Shown here: positions 31,632 to 39,574 of the stretch, one piece after another
How positions within the stretch are numbered: the first letter of the stretch is position 1
How the letters are laid out: each line of letters begins with the position of its first letter
From: WHSV01 sp050694055
GTDB lineage: Bacteria; Actinomycetota; CADDZG01; WHSQ01
Assembly: GCA_050694055.1 (NCBI GenBank)
Contig: JBOGWX010000140.1
Coordinates: 1-39,693 of the forward strand
DNA length: 39,693 nucleotides
Direction: 5' to 3'
Notes under the pieces: model-generated
Told to the model about the DNA's origin: nothing
Databases searched by the model: none
What the model saw: the letters and a program-made list of their open reading frames with translations, nothing else
Program-made: the position numbers and the translations under genes

Positions 31632-32117
31632 CTAGCGAACCAGCTTGATGGTCATCAAGCGCCCGGCGCTGGTCTGCTCGCCGAGAATCAAGTGGCCACC
31701 GACACCCTTGTAGGCGCGCGTGCCACCGGTAACCGCAGCGACGATGACATCCGCGTCGGCAAAGTCGACCGTAGTTGCCACCTCGATGTCTCCAGAGTCC
31801 AGGCCCACGGTCCCGCTGCATCGAGCTACTCCCGCAGCGGCCGTCATCGTGCATATGCTGATCCAGGTCCCCAACGTCTTGGTGTCCGCCCGGTTGCGAA
31901 CCAGGTTGTTGAAGATGAACGAATCGCCGGGACCGGGGTTGCCGGGTGATCCGGGTGTGCCCACGTCGACGAACTCGAACTTGTCGCTGACGTCCAGAAG
32001 CCTGAGCGTCTGCGATTTCCCGCTGCTACCCGACGATCCATCGGTGGCGTGCGCCACTCCCCCGACGACCAGGATCGCAGCGAGCATAAGTGCGCCGTAG
32101 CGCAGCTTTCCCTTCAT
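31632..32117 (-). CDS. Secreted allene-oxide-cyclase-barrel (dirigent-like) protein
   Basis: 161 residues from ATG at 32117, which has AAGGAGG at five bases; the frame is open to 32156 but those residues are not signal-like. M-K-G-K-L-R-Y-G-A-L-M-L-A-A-I-L is a signal peptide with cleavage near A-H-A. The mature part has the eight-stranded barrel pattern: D-K-F-E-F-V-D-V-G, F-I-F-N-N-L-V-R-N, the paired C-T-M...C-S-G Cys (likely a disulfide) and V-T-G-G-T-R-A-Y-K-G-V-G-G-H-L near the end. Family members occur as secreted bacterial proteins and plant enzymes; function here is unknown. The LuxR gene starts the same-strand run upstream. Confidence 0.8.
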   Translation of the reverse strand: MKGKLRYGALMLAAILVVGGVAHATDGSSGSSGKSQTLRLLDVSDKFEFVDVGTPGSPGNPGPGDSFIFNNLVRNRADTKTLGTWISICTMTAAAGVARCSGTVGLDSGDIEVATTVDFADADVIVAAVTGGTRAYKGVGGHLILGEQTSAGRLMTIKLVR

Positions 32118-32186
32118 TGCCTCCTCCTTGTTGCTCCGTACGACGAGCTCTGACAAGAAGGACGCTAGAGATGAGGGCGCTACGGA

Positions 32187-35000
32187 TCATCGGGGAGCTC
32201 CCCCATCCTCGTCTTTTTCCGCAGGAGAGTCGTCCCTCCGAAGGCGGCCCGCCAGCTCCGTGCGGTTCCTGGCCCCGGTCTTGGCGAGAATGTTCGAGAC
32301 GTGACGTTCGACCGTCTTGCGTGCGACGAACAAGGTCTGCGCTATCTCTGGATTGCTCGCGCCGGCCGCCACCAGGCGCGCGATCTCACGTTCGCGGCGA
32401 GTCAATGAGACGGGCCCCTTTGCGGCCCGGCGCCAGGTCCGCACTCCAAGCTCCCGCAGCGAGCGCAAAGCGACCCGCTCCTCGTTGACCGCGCCTAGCT
32501 GCTGCGCTCGATCCGCGATCGCCTTGAGCGTGGCCACTCCGCCGGCGGAATCGATGACTGCTTCCGCTCTGCCGAGATCCAGATCGACCCACAGGCTCTC
32601 TGAAACGAAGCCCAGGCTCTGGGCCTCGGCTCCGAGTTCGCGTAGCGCGCCCGCGCCTCCGTTCAGATCATCGGACGAGATCCGGTGCAGAGCGGCGGTC
32701 CAGGCTCTCAGGAAGCGTTGCTGGCTGTGGGCCCGAGGGTGCGCCGTGTCCCACTCCGACAGGAGACCCGCTGCCGCCGCCGATTCGCCGGTTCGAAGCA
32801 GGGACTCGGCCAGCCGCAGGCTGAACTCGCCGCGGCACCGCGCACAACCGGCGACCTGAGCATCCCTCATACCCAACTCGAACTGGGTGCGCACCGGCTG
32901 CAAGGCATCGCTTGGTTGCGCCAGCCGGGCGACCGCGGTGGCGAGGTTGTAACGCAACAGCAACCGGTAGTGGGGATCGTCCTCCGCGTTCAGTTGAGCC
33001 TCGATCCCGGCCAGCGCGTTTCGCCATCCTCCCAGTGACAACGCGACCAGGTGCTCGAGGCTGCGCACCCAGGTAATCGACATACGCGTCGGGGTGCCAA
33101 CCCGCTCGGCGAGTTGGGCCGCAGCGCGCGCGAGGTCGGATGCCTCCGTGAAGCGACTCAGATAGCGCAGGCAACACGCTCCGTAGAAGGCCGCCTCGAC
33201 CTCGGCTTTGGGGAGCATTTGACGCCGGGCCTCGGTCCGAGCCGCCTGGAAACGTTCGGCCGCAGCGCGCACGCGCCCCGATTCGAGCATCAGCACCGAC
33301 GCGCTGATGTCCGCCCTCAGATGCTGTTCTTCATGACTTGGAACCGCCGTCATCTCGTCTGCAAGCGCCAGGCTCTCGTCCACGTCCGATGACTGAAAGG
33401 CCGCATCGAACTCGGCGCGCAGCGCCATCAGGTAGACGTTCATCCGCCGGCCGGCGGGCGCCGCCTCGTCGTCCTCGAACGTCCGGCGGGCGGCCGCCAG
33501 GGCCCTGCGCGACAGCCTTTGCGATCGCTCGGGGTCGTGTCTTGCCCACCGAAGCAGGAGTGCCTCTTGTACGTCGAGCTCGATCTCGAACAACGCATCC
33601 CCGTCGGACGACGATCTCGCCTCATCGAGCCATCGCCGGGTCTGTTCGGCTCGACTCAGCTCGAAAGCGGCGCGTGAGGCCCCCAGTGCGGCGTCGGCCC
33701 TCGGCCGGCCGGCCGACAGCCGTTCGCACGTCGCTGCGAAGCGCCTCAGCGCCGACTCGTGCTGCTCGAGCTCGGCGGCAAGTGAGGCCACGGCCAGATC
33801 AAGCGCCCCGGCATCGTCCTCGGGTTTGGCTTCGTCGGCGATCGTCTCGAGTTGCTTCAGGACATCGAGACCGAGGAGCCTCCTGCGAGGCGAACGAGCG
33901 ACGGCAAGGGCGAGACCCGCCGTGGGCAGGCCACCGGCCCGCCGGTGCACCAGCGCCTCCGCCAGCGAACCAAGCGCATCGTCGTCCCGTTGCTCGAGAT
34001 AGCGGGCGATGCGGCCGTGCATCTGACGCGCCGAAGCGGGCGGCACCTCTTTCTTCACCGCGATGCGAATGAGGTCGTGGGTCACGACCAGATTGTCAAG
34101 GGACCGTTGGATCACTCCTCGACCGAGAAGTTCGTTGGCCGAGAAGTCCACTCTTGTCGCGGCCCACTCGAGTTCGGACGCCGCCTCCTCGACAGAGACG
34201 GGGCGGGCCGCCACTACCACGAGGGTCAGCAGCGCCGCGGCGTCGGTGCTGATACCCCGGAGGCGGTCGGTGATGACCCGATCGACATGATCCTGCGATC
34301 CCGTCCGGGCGAGAAGCTCCAACCAGAAGGGGGATCCGCGCGCTCGCTCCCAGATGTCCGCCGCCTGCTCGTCATCGAGCTCGGGCATCAGATCCTGCGC
34401 CAGCTCGACGCCCTCGGCGCGGGACAGCGCAACGAGCGAAAGGCTCGCGTGGTCATCGGTGGCGACGAAGACCTGGCGTAGCGCGCCTCCGAATGAATCC
34501 GCGACGGGAGACGGTCGCGCCGCGGCGATCAAGCCAATGGGGCGGCTCGTCGATCGAGCGGCGCGCACGAGGTACTCACACAGGACCACGGTGGGTCGGT
34601 CGAGCCACTGGAGGTCGTCCACGAGCACGAGCGCTCGATCGAGCCGGGAGAGACACCGATGAGCGCTCTCGCAGATCTGCAGCAGTTCCGGTCCTGAGCC
34701 GCGCCGACGCTCCTCGTAGAGCAGCGTGCGCAGGCGCGCGCCCTCGTCTCCGGCGTTCGTGAGCGAGCGCAGGAAATCTGAGGCTGCGGCAAGAGGCAGG
34801 TCTCGAGCGGACTCGTAGCCGGCCACCACGGGCACCCTGGCCCCCCCGACGCGACCTCGGAATTCGTTCAGCAACCTCGTCTTTCCCGAGCCGGGTTCGC
34901 CGACGACGAGCGCTCCGATCGAACGGCCCTCTGCCACTCGCCCCGCAAGCTCGATCAGGGCGGCGAGCTCGGGTTTCCGGCCGACGAACGAACTGACCAT
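32187..35000 (-). CDS. LuxR-family regulator with AAA-type ATPase domain (LAL type)
   Basis: 937 residues. The N-terminal ATPase has F-V-G-R-K-P-E-L, Walker A G-E-P-G-S-G-K-T-R-L (about residues 38-47) and Walker B A-L-V-L-V-D-D-L-Q-W-L-D. A long helical middle (about residues 330-850) resembles TPR-like signal-sensing repeats. The C-terminal LuxR helix-turn-helix is L-T-R-R-E-R-E-I-A-R-L-V-A-A-G-A-S-N-P-E-I-A, then R-K-T-V-E-R-H-V-S-N-I-L-A-K. LAL proteins are often activators of secondary metabolism or sugar use; no such cluster is nearby. A TACTGT box five bases before the ATG suggests a leaderless mRNA. The target is not evident. Confidence 0.92.
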   Translation of the reverse strand: MVSSFVGRKPELAALIELAGRVAEGRSIGALVVGEPGSGKTRLLNEFRGRVGGARVPVVAGYESARDLPLAAASDFLRSLTNAGDEGARLRTLLYEERRRGSGPELLQICESAHRCLSRLDRALVLVDDLQWLDRPTVVLCEYLVRAARSTSRPIGLIAAARPSPVADSFGGALRQVFVATDDHASLSLVALSRAEGVELAQDLMPELDDEQAADIWERARGSPFWLELLARTGSQDHVDRVITDRLRGISTDAAALLTLVVVAARPVSVEEAASELEWAATRVDFSANELLGRGVIQRSLDNLVVTHDLIRIAVKKEVPPASARQMHGRIARYLEQRDDDALGSLAEALVHRRAGGLPTAGLALAVARSPRRRLLGLDVLKQLETIADEAKPEDDAGALDLAVASLAAELEQHESALRRFAATCERLSAGRPRADAALGASRAAFELSRAEQTRRWLDEARSSSDGDALFEIELDVQEALLLRWARHDPERSQRLSRRALAAARRTFEDDEAAPAGRRMNVYLMALRAEFDAAFQSSDVDESLALADEMTAVPSHEEQHLRADISASVLMLESGRVRAAAERFQAARTEARRQMLPKAEVEAAFYGACCLRYLSRFTEASDLARAAAQLAERVGTPTRMSITWVRSLEHLVALSLGGWRNALAGIEAQLNAEDDPHYRLLLRYNLATAVARLAQPSDALQPVRTQFELGMRDAQVAGCARCRGEFSLRLAESLLRTGESAAAAGLLSEWDTAHPRAHSQQRFLRAWTAALHRISSDDLNGGAGALRELGAEAQSLGFVSESLWVDLDLGRAEAVIDSAGGVATLKAIADRAQQLGAVNEERVALRSLRELGVRTWRRAAKGPVSLTRREREIARLVAAGASNPEIAQTLFVARKTVERHVSNILAKTGARNRTELAGRLRRDDSPAEKDEDGGAPR

Positions 35001-35005
35001 GGCTA

Positions 35006-35011
35006 ACAGTA
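35006..35011 (-). promoter_or_regulatory. -10 box of the LuxR-family gene, probably leaderless
   Basis: Minus-strand TACTGT ends five bases before ATG at 35000. Confidence 0.35.
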
Positions 35012-35111
35012 GGCGTGGCTCCGGCGGGGAAGCTAGTGCCTTCGTGACCGGAGACGGGGAAAAACCCTTCTCTGGGAACGGCCCGGCCGGCGAGTTCGAG
35101 CGTGGCCGCGC

Positions 35112-35804
35112 CTAGAGACCGCCGAACCGTCGCTCGCGGGCGGCGTAGTCGCGCAGGGCCTCGAACAGCGCCCGGCGGTCGAAGTCGGGCCACAGGGTCT
35201 CGGTGAAGTAGAGCTCGGCATAAGCGCTCTGCCACAGCAGGAAGTTGCTGAGCCGCATCTCGCCCGAGGTGCGGATGAACAAATCGACATCGGGCGCATC
35301 GGGAGCGTAAAGGTTGTCGGAGATAGAGGTGGCGGCTTCGGCCCCGCCGCGCGCAAGCGCTCGCTTGACCGCGTCCTCGATCTCGGCTCGGCCCCCATAG
35401 TTGAAGCAGGTGAGCAGGTCCATACGCGTGTGGTGCGCGGTTCGACGCTCGGCCTCGTCGAACTCCTCCAGCACGTCCGGCGGGACGAGCTCGCGACGAC
35501 CGACGCGCCGAATGCGAACCCGTCGCTCGTCGAGATCATCACGTCTCTGTCTCAACAAGGCGCGGTTGAAGTTCATGAGGAAGTCGACCTCGTGGGCCGG
35601 CCGGTTCCAGTTCTCGGTCGAGAAGCTGAAGACCGACAGGTAGCGAATGCCCGCCTCGAGCGCACCCTCGACCACGTCGAATAGGGCCCTCTCGCCCATC
35701 TCGTGCCCCTTGGTGCGGGGCAGGCCGCGCTGCTTCGCCCACCGCCCGTTGCCGTCCATGATGATGGCGACGTGCGCGGGAATGCGCGCCGGCGGGATAT
35801 CCAT
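35112..35804 (-). CDS. uppS: Isoprenyl transferase (undecaprenyl diphosphate synthase family)
   Basis: 230 residues. The cis-prenyltransferase motifs are complete: I-M-D-G-N-G-R-W-A near the start (catalytic Asp and phosphate-binding Arg), G-H-E-M-G, F-S-T-E-N-W-N-R-P, and R-T-S-G-E-M-R-L-S-N-F-L-L-W-Q near the C-terminus, with the last Y-F-T-E-T-L-W-P-D-F. It adds isopentenyl units in cis to make the polyprenyl lipid carrier for peptidoglycan and wall polymers. It starts 15 bases after the recO stop, so the two are cotranscribed. A 111-base gap separates it from the LuxR gene. Confidence 0.96.
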   Translation of the reverse strand: MDIPPARIPAHVAIIMDGNGRWAKQRGLPRTKGHEMGERALFDVVEGALEAGIRYLSVFSFSTENWNRPAHEVDFLMNFNRALLRQRRDDLDERRVRIRRVGRRELVPPDVLEEFDEAERRTAHHTRMDLLTCFNYGGRAEIEDAVKRALARGGAEAATSISDNLYAPDAPDVDLFIRTSGEMRLSNFLLWQSAYAELYFTETLWPDFDRRALFEALRDYAARERRFGGL

Positions 35805-35819
35805 GAGAGCGAAGCCTAC

Positions 35820-36539
35820 CTACGTCGCGAGTAACGAGAGGCTGCGCAGCGGGCGCTCGAGGTGATACTCGGCATAGCGTCTCAGTGCCTGCGTCACGTC
35901 GATGGTTGCTTGCGCCTCGGCGGTCTGCCCGAAATCGGATGACAGAAGGTGAGCCAGCAGTTGCAGCCGGTCGGGGCTTAGCTTGAAGGCGCTCTCATCC
36001 TCGAAACGACAGGTTCCGCACACCGCGCCCCCGAGTTGAGGCCCGAAACCAACGAGCGCGCCCCCATCGCCACATCCCGCGCACACGACGAGGCTCGGGT
36101 GATAGCCGGAGACCGACAACAGCTTGACCATGAACGCCGGGACCGTGGTCTCCACCCGGCCCCGGGACAGAGCCTGGAGGCCGCCGAGAAGCAGTGAATA
36201 GGTGGGCCACGCGCGCTCTCGCTCCTCGGACACCTTGTCCACGACCTCCGCCAGCGCGCTCGCCGCGGTAAAGGCTGCATAGTCGTCACGCACCGAAGCG
36301 AAGGGTTCGATCACGCTGGCAGCGGTGATGGTGTCCAGGTTTCGGCCCCTGTAGAAGATCAGGTCGACGAGCGTGAAGGGCTCGAGCCGCCCGCCGAAGC
36401 GACTCTTGGTCTTGCGCACGCCCTTGGCCACCGCACGCACCTTGCCGTGGTTGCGCGTGAAGATCGTGACGATGCGATCGGCTTCGCCGAGCTTGATGCG
36501 GCCGAGGACCACTCCCTCGTCCTTGTAGAGACCAGGCAT
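35820..36539 (-). CDS. recO: DNA repair protein RecO
   Basis: 239 residues from ATG at 36539; the open frame goes on to 37016 but this is the usual RecO start (Y-K-D-E-G-V-V-L-G-R-I-K-L-G-E-A-D-R-I-V). The N-terminal OB fold, then the helical domain, and the C-x-x-C...C-x-x-C zinc site (C-A-G-C and C-G-T-C) are all present. RecO helps RecA load on SSB-coated DNA. A TACGCT box six bases before the ATG suggests a leaderless mRNA. It overlaps no other gene and is followed by uppS. Confidence 0.95.
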   Translation of the reverse strand: MPGLYKDEGVVLGRIKLGEADRIVTIFTRNHGKVRAVAKGVRKTKSRFGGRLEPFTLVDLIFYRGRNLDTITAASVIEPFASVRDDYAAFTAASALAEVVDKVSEERERAWPTYSLLLGGLQALSRGRVETTVPAFMVKLLSVSGYHPSLVVCAGCGDGGALVGFGPQLGGAVCGTCRFEDESAFKLSPDRLQLLAHLLSSDFGQTAEAQATIDVTQALRRYAEYHLERPLRSLSLLAT

Positions 36540-36545
36540 AGCCCC

Positions 36546-36551
36546 AGCGTA
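36546..36551 (-). promoter_or_regulatory. -10 box of recO, probably leaderless
   Basis: Minus-strand TACGCT ends six bases before ATG at 36539. Confidence 0.35.
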
Positions 36552-36623
36552 GCGGTGGCGACCGGTCAAGGGCCGACTATCGACGACTGTTTTGGTCCGT
36601 TCCAGTGGGGCATTCGCTAGGGC

Positions 36624-37229
36624 ATGGCACTGAAGGCGTTGGTTCTCAATTGCACATTGAAGGCGTCGCCCGAGACTTCGAATACCGAGGCTTTGGCAAC
36701 CGAGGTCCTGACCGCTCTGCGAGGTCTTGGAGCGGACGGTCAGATGCTCAGGATGGTCGATTACGACATCAAGCCGGGCGTCACCTCGGACGAGGGTGAG
36801 GGAGATCAGTGGCCCTCGATCCGCAGCCAGATACTGAACTCCGACATCCTGGTGGTGGCCACTCCGACATGGCTCGGCCATCCCTCGAGCGTGGCCCAGC
36901 GCATCCTCGAACGCATGGACGCAATGCTTTCCGAGACGGATGACGAAGAGCGCCCCGTCGCCTACAACAAGGTCGCAGGAGTCGTCGTCACAGGGAACGA
37001 GGATGGCGCCCACCACGTCATCGGCGAGGTCGCCGGGGGCCTCGCCGACATCGGCTTCACGATCCCGGGGCAGGCGTGGACCTACTGGAACAGGGGTCCG
37101 GGTCCGGGCCCCTCGTACCTCGAGACGAACGAGGGCCGGGACTGGTCGCTAAGCACCGGCAAGACCATGGCGAAGAACCTCGTCGAGGTGGCCACAGCTC
37201 TCGAGCGGAATCCGCTGTCGGCCCCCTAG
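36624..37229 (+). CDS. Flavodoxin-like / NADPH-dependent FMN reductase-family protein
   Basis: 201 residues. The start has the flavodoxin-like fold: A-L-V-L-N-C-T-L-K, with S-P-E-T-S-N-T in the phosphate-binding loop; then I-L-V-V-A-T-P-T-W-L-G-H-P-S-S, which holds the isoalloxazine contact W-L-G. G-V-V-V-T-G-N-E-D-G-A-H-H is the third FMN loop. It probably binds FMN and reduces quinones or other small molecules with NAD(P)H; the substrate is unknown. ATG at 36624 has no clear ribosome site. It diverges from recO and is followed by the GGDEF-EAL gene. Confidence 0.85.
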   Translation: MALKALVLNCTLKASPETSNTEALATEVLTALRGLGADGQMLRMVDYDIKPGVTSDEGEGDQWPSIRSQILNSDILVVATPTWLGHPSSVAQRILERMDAMLSETDDEERPVAYNKVAGVVVTGNEDGAHHVIGEVAGGLADIGFTIPGQAWTYWNRGPGPGPSYLETNEGRDWSLSTGKTMAKNLVEVATALERNPLSAP

Positions 37230-37397
37230 CGGCCGCCCTCCAAACACACGCCCAATTGGGAGCTCGCGACAGGGGCCCGGTGGAATCATGCCCATTCGCC
37301 CGCATTCTCGGACCAATCGGACTCGCAGGGCGCGCTCCTGTTGAGGATATTGAGCCCGACCGCTTCAGTTCTCGGTGCAGCTTCCGAAAGACCAAGC
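37230..37397. other. 168-base stretch between the flavodoxin-like and GGDEF-EAL genes
   Basis: If the GGDEF-EAL protein starts at 37398 nothing else is coded here; a TTG at 37341 in the same frame would extend it by 19 residues. No terminator or promoter stands out. Confidence 0.4.
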
Positions 37398-39302
37398 ATG
37401 GCAAGTCAGGAGGCGGCCTCGCGGCCCCATATGAATACGGGGTTGTTCGACCGTGCAACCGATTGCATCCACCGAGTCTGGTTCGCTCTCCCCACAGGCC
37501 AATCTCTGCCGCAGAACGTCTGGCGGCGTTGCCATCACGGCATCGTCTGGATGCTGTGGGCCCACGTCCTAGGACTCTTCGTTTTCGGGCATCTGGTTGG
37601 GGTCGCGACGCTGCACGTTCTGGGCGAGGTCGGATTACTGGCGGTCATCACGTACGGGGCTCGCACGGAAATATTCTCGCAGCGCGTTCGATCTTGTCTT
37701 GCCACGACCGCAGTCATGATGTCGAGCGCGGTCTTTACCCACCTCTCCGGCGGATACATCGAGGTCCACTTCCATTTCTTCATCATGTTGGGCGTGATCG
37801 GCCTCTATCAGGACTGGCTGCCGTTCGGGTTGTCGCTCGTTTGGGTACTGCTGCATCACGGAGTGATCGGCGCTCTCGACCCCACATCCGTCTACAACCA
37901 TGCCGACGCCTTGCGCCATCCGTGGAAGTGGGCGGCCATTCACGCGCTATTCGTTTCTGGAAGCAGCGTCGTCAACGTGCTCGCCTGGAAGCTCAACGAG
38001 GAACGAGCGATGCGCGACTCGCTCACTGGACTCGCGTCGGCGGCCTTGCTGGCGGACCGAATCAAGCACGCGCTCGCTCGTCGGGCGCGTACCGGTAGGC
38101 CTGTCTCGGTGCTGTTCATCGATCTCGACGGGTTCAAGGCCATCAACGACCGCTACGGTCACGCGGTTGGGGACAAATTGCTCATGCAGGTCGGTCAACG
38201 CCTGAGCTCATGTCTGCGCGTGGAGGACACCGCCGGCAGAATCGGCGGCGACGAGTTCGCGGTGTTGCTCGAGGGTCATGTCACGGAGATGTCTTCGGTC
38301 CTGGTTGCGGAACGCGTCCTTGCCTGCCTGCGCGAACCCATGGTGCTGCACGGACGAGACATGCGCATCGACGCCAGCATCGGCATTGCTCATTCAACCG
38401 ACCAAGACGATGCAGAGAGCATTCTCCGCAACGCGGACGCCGCTATGTACGTAGCCAAGAAGAACGGACGCGGGCGCTTTCAGATTTACGATCCCACTGC
38501 ACATCAGACGGTGCTCGAGCGACTCGATCTCGTCGCAGAGCTCAAGCACGCGATCCACTACGGCGAGTTCGAACTCCACTATCAGCCGATAGTGCAACTC
38601 GAGGACGGCGCCATCCGCGGCGTCGAGGCGCTGATCAGATGGCGCCATCCAGCTCGAGGCTTGGTGCCTCCGTTGTCGTTCGTGGCGGTGGCCGAGGAGT
38701 CTGGAGTGATCGTCGAGATCGGCCGTTGGGTGCTCGGCGAGTCATGTATGCAGCTACGACGCTGGCTGGACGACTTCGGCGATGTGCCGCTCACCTTGAG
38801 CGTCAACATCTCCGCCCGTCAGCTAGAGAAGGAATCCCTGGTCGACGACGTCATCCAAGCGCTCGCGGCAGCGAATATCGAACCCTCCAGGCTCGTGCTC
38901 GAGATCACGGAGAGCATCTTCATGGAGGACGTCGACCTGGTGCTCGAGCGCTTGGGACAGCTCAAGTCGCTCGGCGTGCACCTCGCGCTCGACGACTTCG
39001 GCACGGGCTATTCGTCGCTGGGATACCTCGACAAGTTCCCCATCGACATCATCAAGATCGACAAGACCTTCGTGGATCGCATCACGAAGACGAGCGACGA
39101 CGTAGCTCTGGCACAGGCGATCATCCAGTTGAGCCAGACCTTCGGACTCTCGACCGTGGCCGAGGGCATCGAGGACAAACTTCAAGCCGCTCGGCTCGCG
39201 ACCCTCGGCTGCACCTCCGGCCAGGGTTATCTCTGGTCCCGCCCGGTCCCGCCTGAGGAACTGACGGGTGCTCTCGCGCGACAGGCTTCCCTGGTCGGCT
39301 AA
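37398..39302 (+). CDS. Membrane GGDEF-EAL protein with a histidine-rich N-terminal sensor
   Basis: About 634 residues from ATG at 37398; TTG at 37341 and ATG at 37431 are alternatives, none with a strong ribosome site. Residues 1-190 have about five membrane segments with many His (G-H-L, E-V-H-F-H-F-F, L-L-H-H-G, Y-N-H-A-D). The GGDEF domain (about 200-365) keeps its active site R-I-G-G-D-E-F and substrate region D-L-D-G-F-K-A-I-N-D-R-Y-G-H. The EAL domain (about 375-630) keeps E-A-L-I-R-W, N-I-S-A-R-Q-L, E-I-T-E-S, L-D-D-F-G-T-G and the A-E-G-I-E loop. Both cyclic-di-GMP synthesis and breakdown look possible. The sensor may bind a metal or heme through its His residues; that is inference. 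Confidence 0.9.
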   Translation: MASQEAASRPHMNTGLFDRATDCIHRVWFALPTGQSLPQNVWRRCHHGIVWMLWAHVLGLFVFGHLVGVATLHVLGEVGLLAVITYGARTEIFSQRVRSCLATTAVMMSSAVFTHLSGGYIEVHFHFFIMLGVIGLYQDWLPFGLSLVWVLLHHGVIGALDPTSVYNHADALRHPWKWAAIHALFVSGSSVVNVLAWKLNEERAMRDSLTGLASAALLADRIKHALARRARTGRPVSVLFIDLDGFKAINDRYGHAVGDKLLMQVGQRLSSCLRVEDTAGRIGGDEFAVLLEGHVTEMSSVLVAERVLACLREPMVLHGRDMRIDASIGIAHSTDQDDAESILRNADAAMYVAKKNGRGRFQIYDPTAHQTVLERLDLVAELKHAIHYGEFELHYQPIVQLEDGAIRGVEALIRWRHPARGLVPPLSFVAVAEESGVIVEIGRWVLGESCMQLRRWLDDFGDVPLTLSVNISARQLEKESLVDDVIQALAAANIEPSRLVLEITESIFMEDVDLVLERLGQLKSLGVHLALDDFGTGYSSLGYLDKFPIDIIKIDKTFVDRITKTSDDVALAQAIIQLSQTFGLSTVAEGIEDKLQAARLATLGCTSGQGYLWSRPVPPEELTGALARQASLVG

Positions 39303-39325
39303 GAACGCAGTCGGGCGTGGGTCTT

Positions 39326-39538
39326 CTAGGCGATGCCGATCCGAAGGTTGCGGATCTTCTCCTCGCCGTCCTCGGTGACGAAGTCGAAGCTGACGCGCTG
39401 CCCGGGTCGGAGAAAGCGGAACATCTCGGACGAGTCCATGACGGCTCCGTCGACTGCGTACTCGACGCTGCCGTCGTCCGACACGAGCGTTCCGGTCCTG
39501 GTGAGTGAGTCATAGCGCTTGACTGTGGCCTGTGGCAT
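39326..39538 (-). CDS. Small cold-shock-domain-like protein
   Basis: 70 residues, the size of a single cold-shock domain, starting A-T-V-K-R-Y-D and ending F-R-F-L-R-P-G-Q-R-V-S-F-D-F, which match the first and last strands of CspA-type OB folds. The RNA-binding motifs K-G-F-G-F-I and V-F-V-H-F are replaced by R-T-G-T-L-V and E-Y-A-V-D, so it may bind nucleic acid differently or not at all. A TATTCT box six bases before ATG suggests a leaderless mRNA. It lies 36 bases after the era stop on the same strand. Confidence 0.7.
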   Translation of the reverse strand: MPQATVKRYDSLTRTGTLVSDDGSVEYAVDGAVMDSSEMFRFLRPGQRVSFDFVTEDGEEKIRNLRIGIA

Positions 39539-39544
39539 GAGTCG

Positions 39545-39550
39545 AGAATA
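39545..39550 (-). promoter_or_regulatory. -10 box of the cold-shock-like gene, probably leaderless
   Basis: Minus-strand TATTCT ends six bases before ATG at 39538. Confidence 0.4.
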
Positions 39551-39574
39551 CCGGTCTGCGCGGCGAGGCGGGCC

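Noticed and set aside
35820..37016. A 398-codon frame that would extend RecO by about 160 residues
   Set aside because: RecO homology starts at the ATG at 36539, which has a -10 box before it. The extension overlaps the opposite flavodoxin-like gene.
38210..39256. A 348-codon frame on the plus strand
   Set aside because: It lies inside the GGDEF-EAL gene in another frame and is Arg/His-rich, as shadows in GC-rich genes are.
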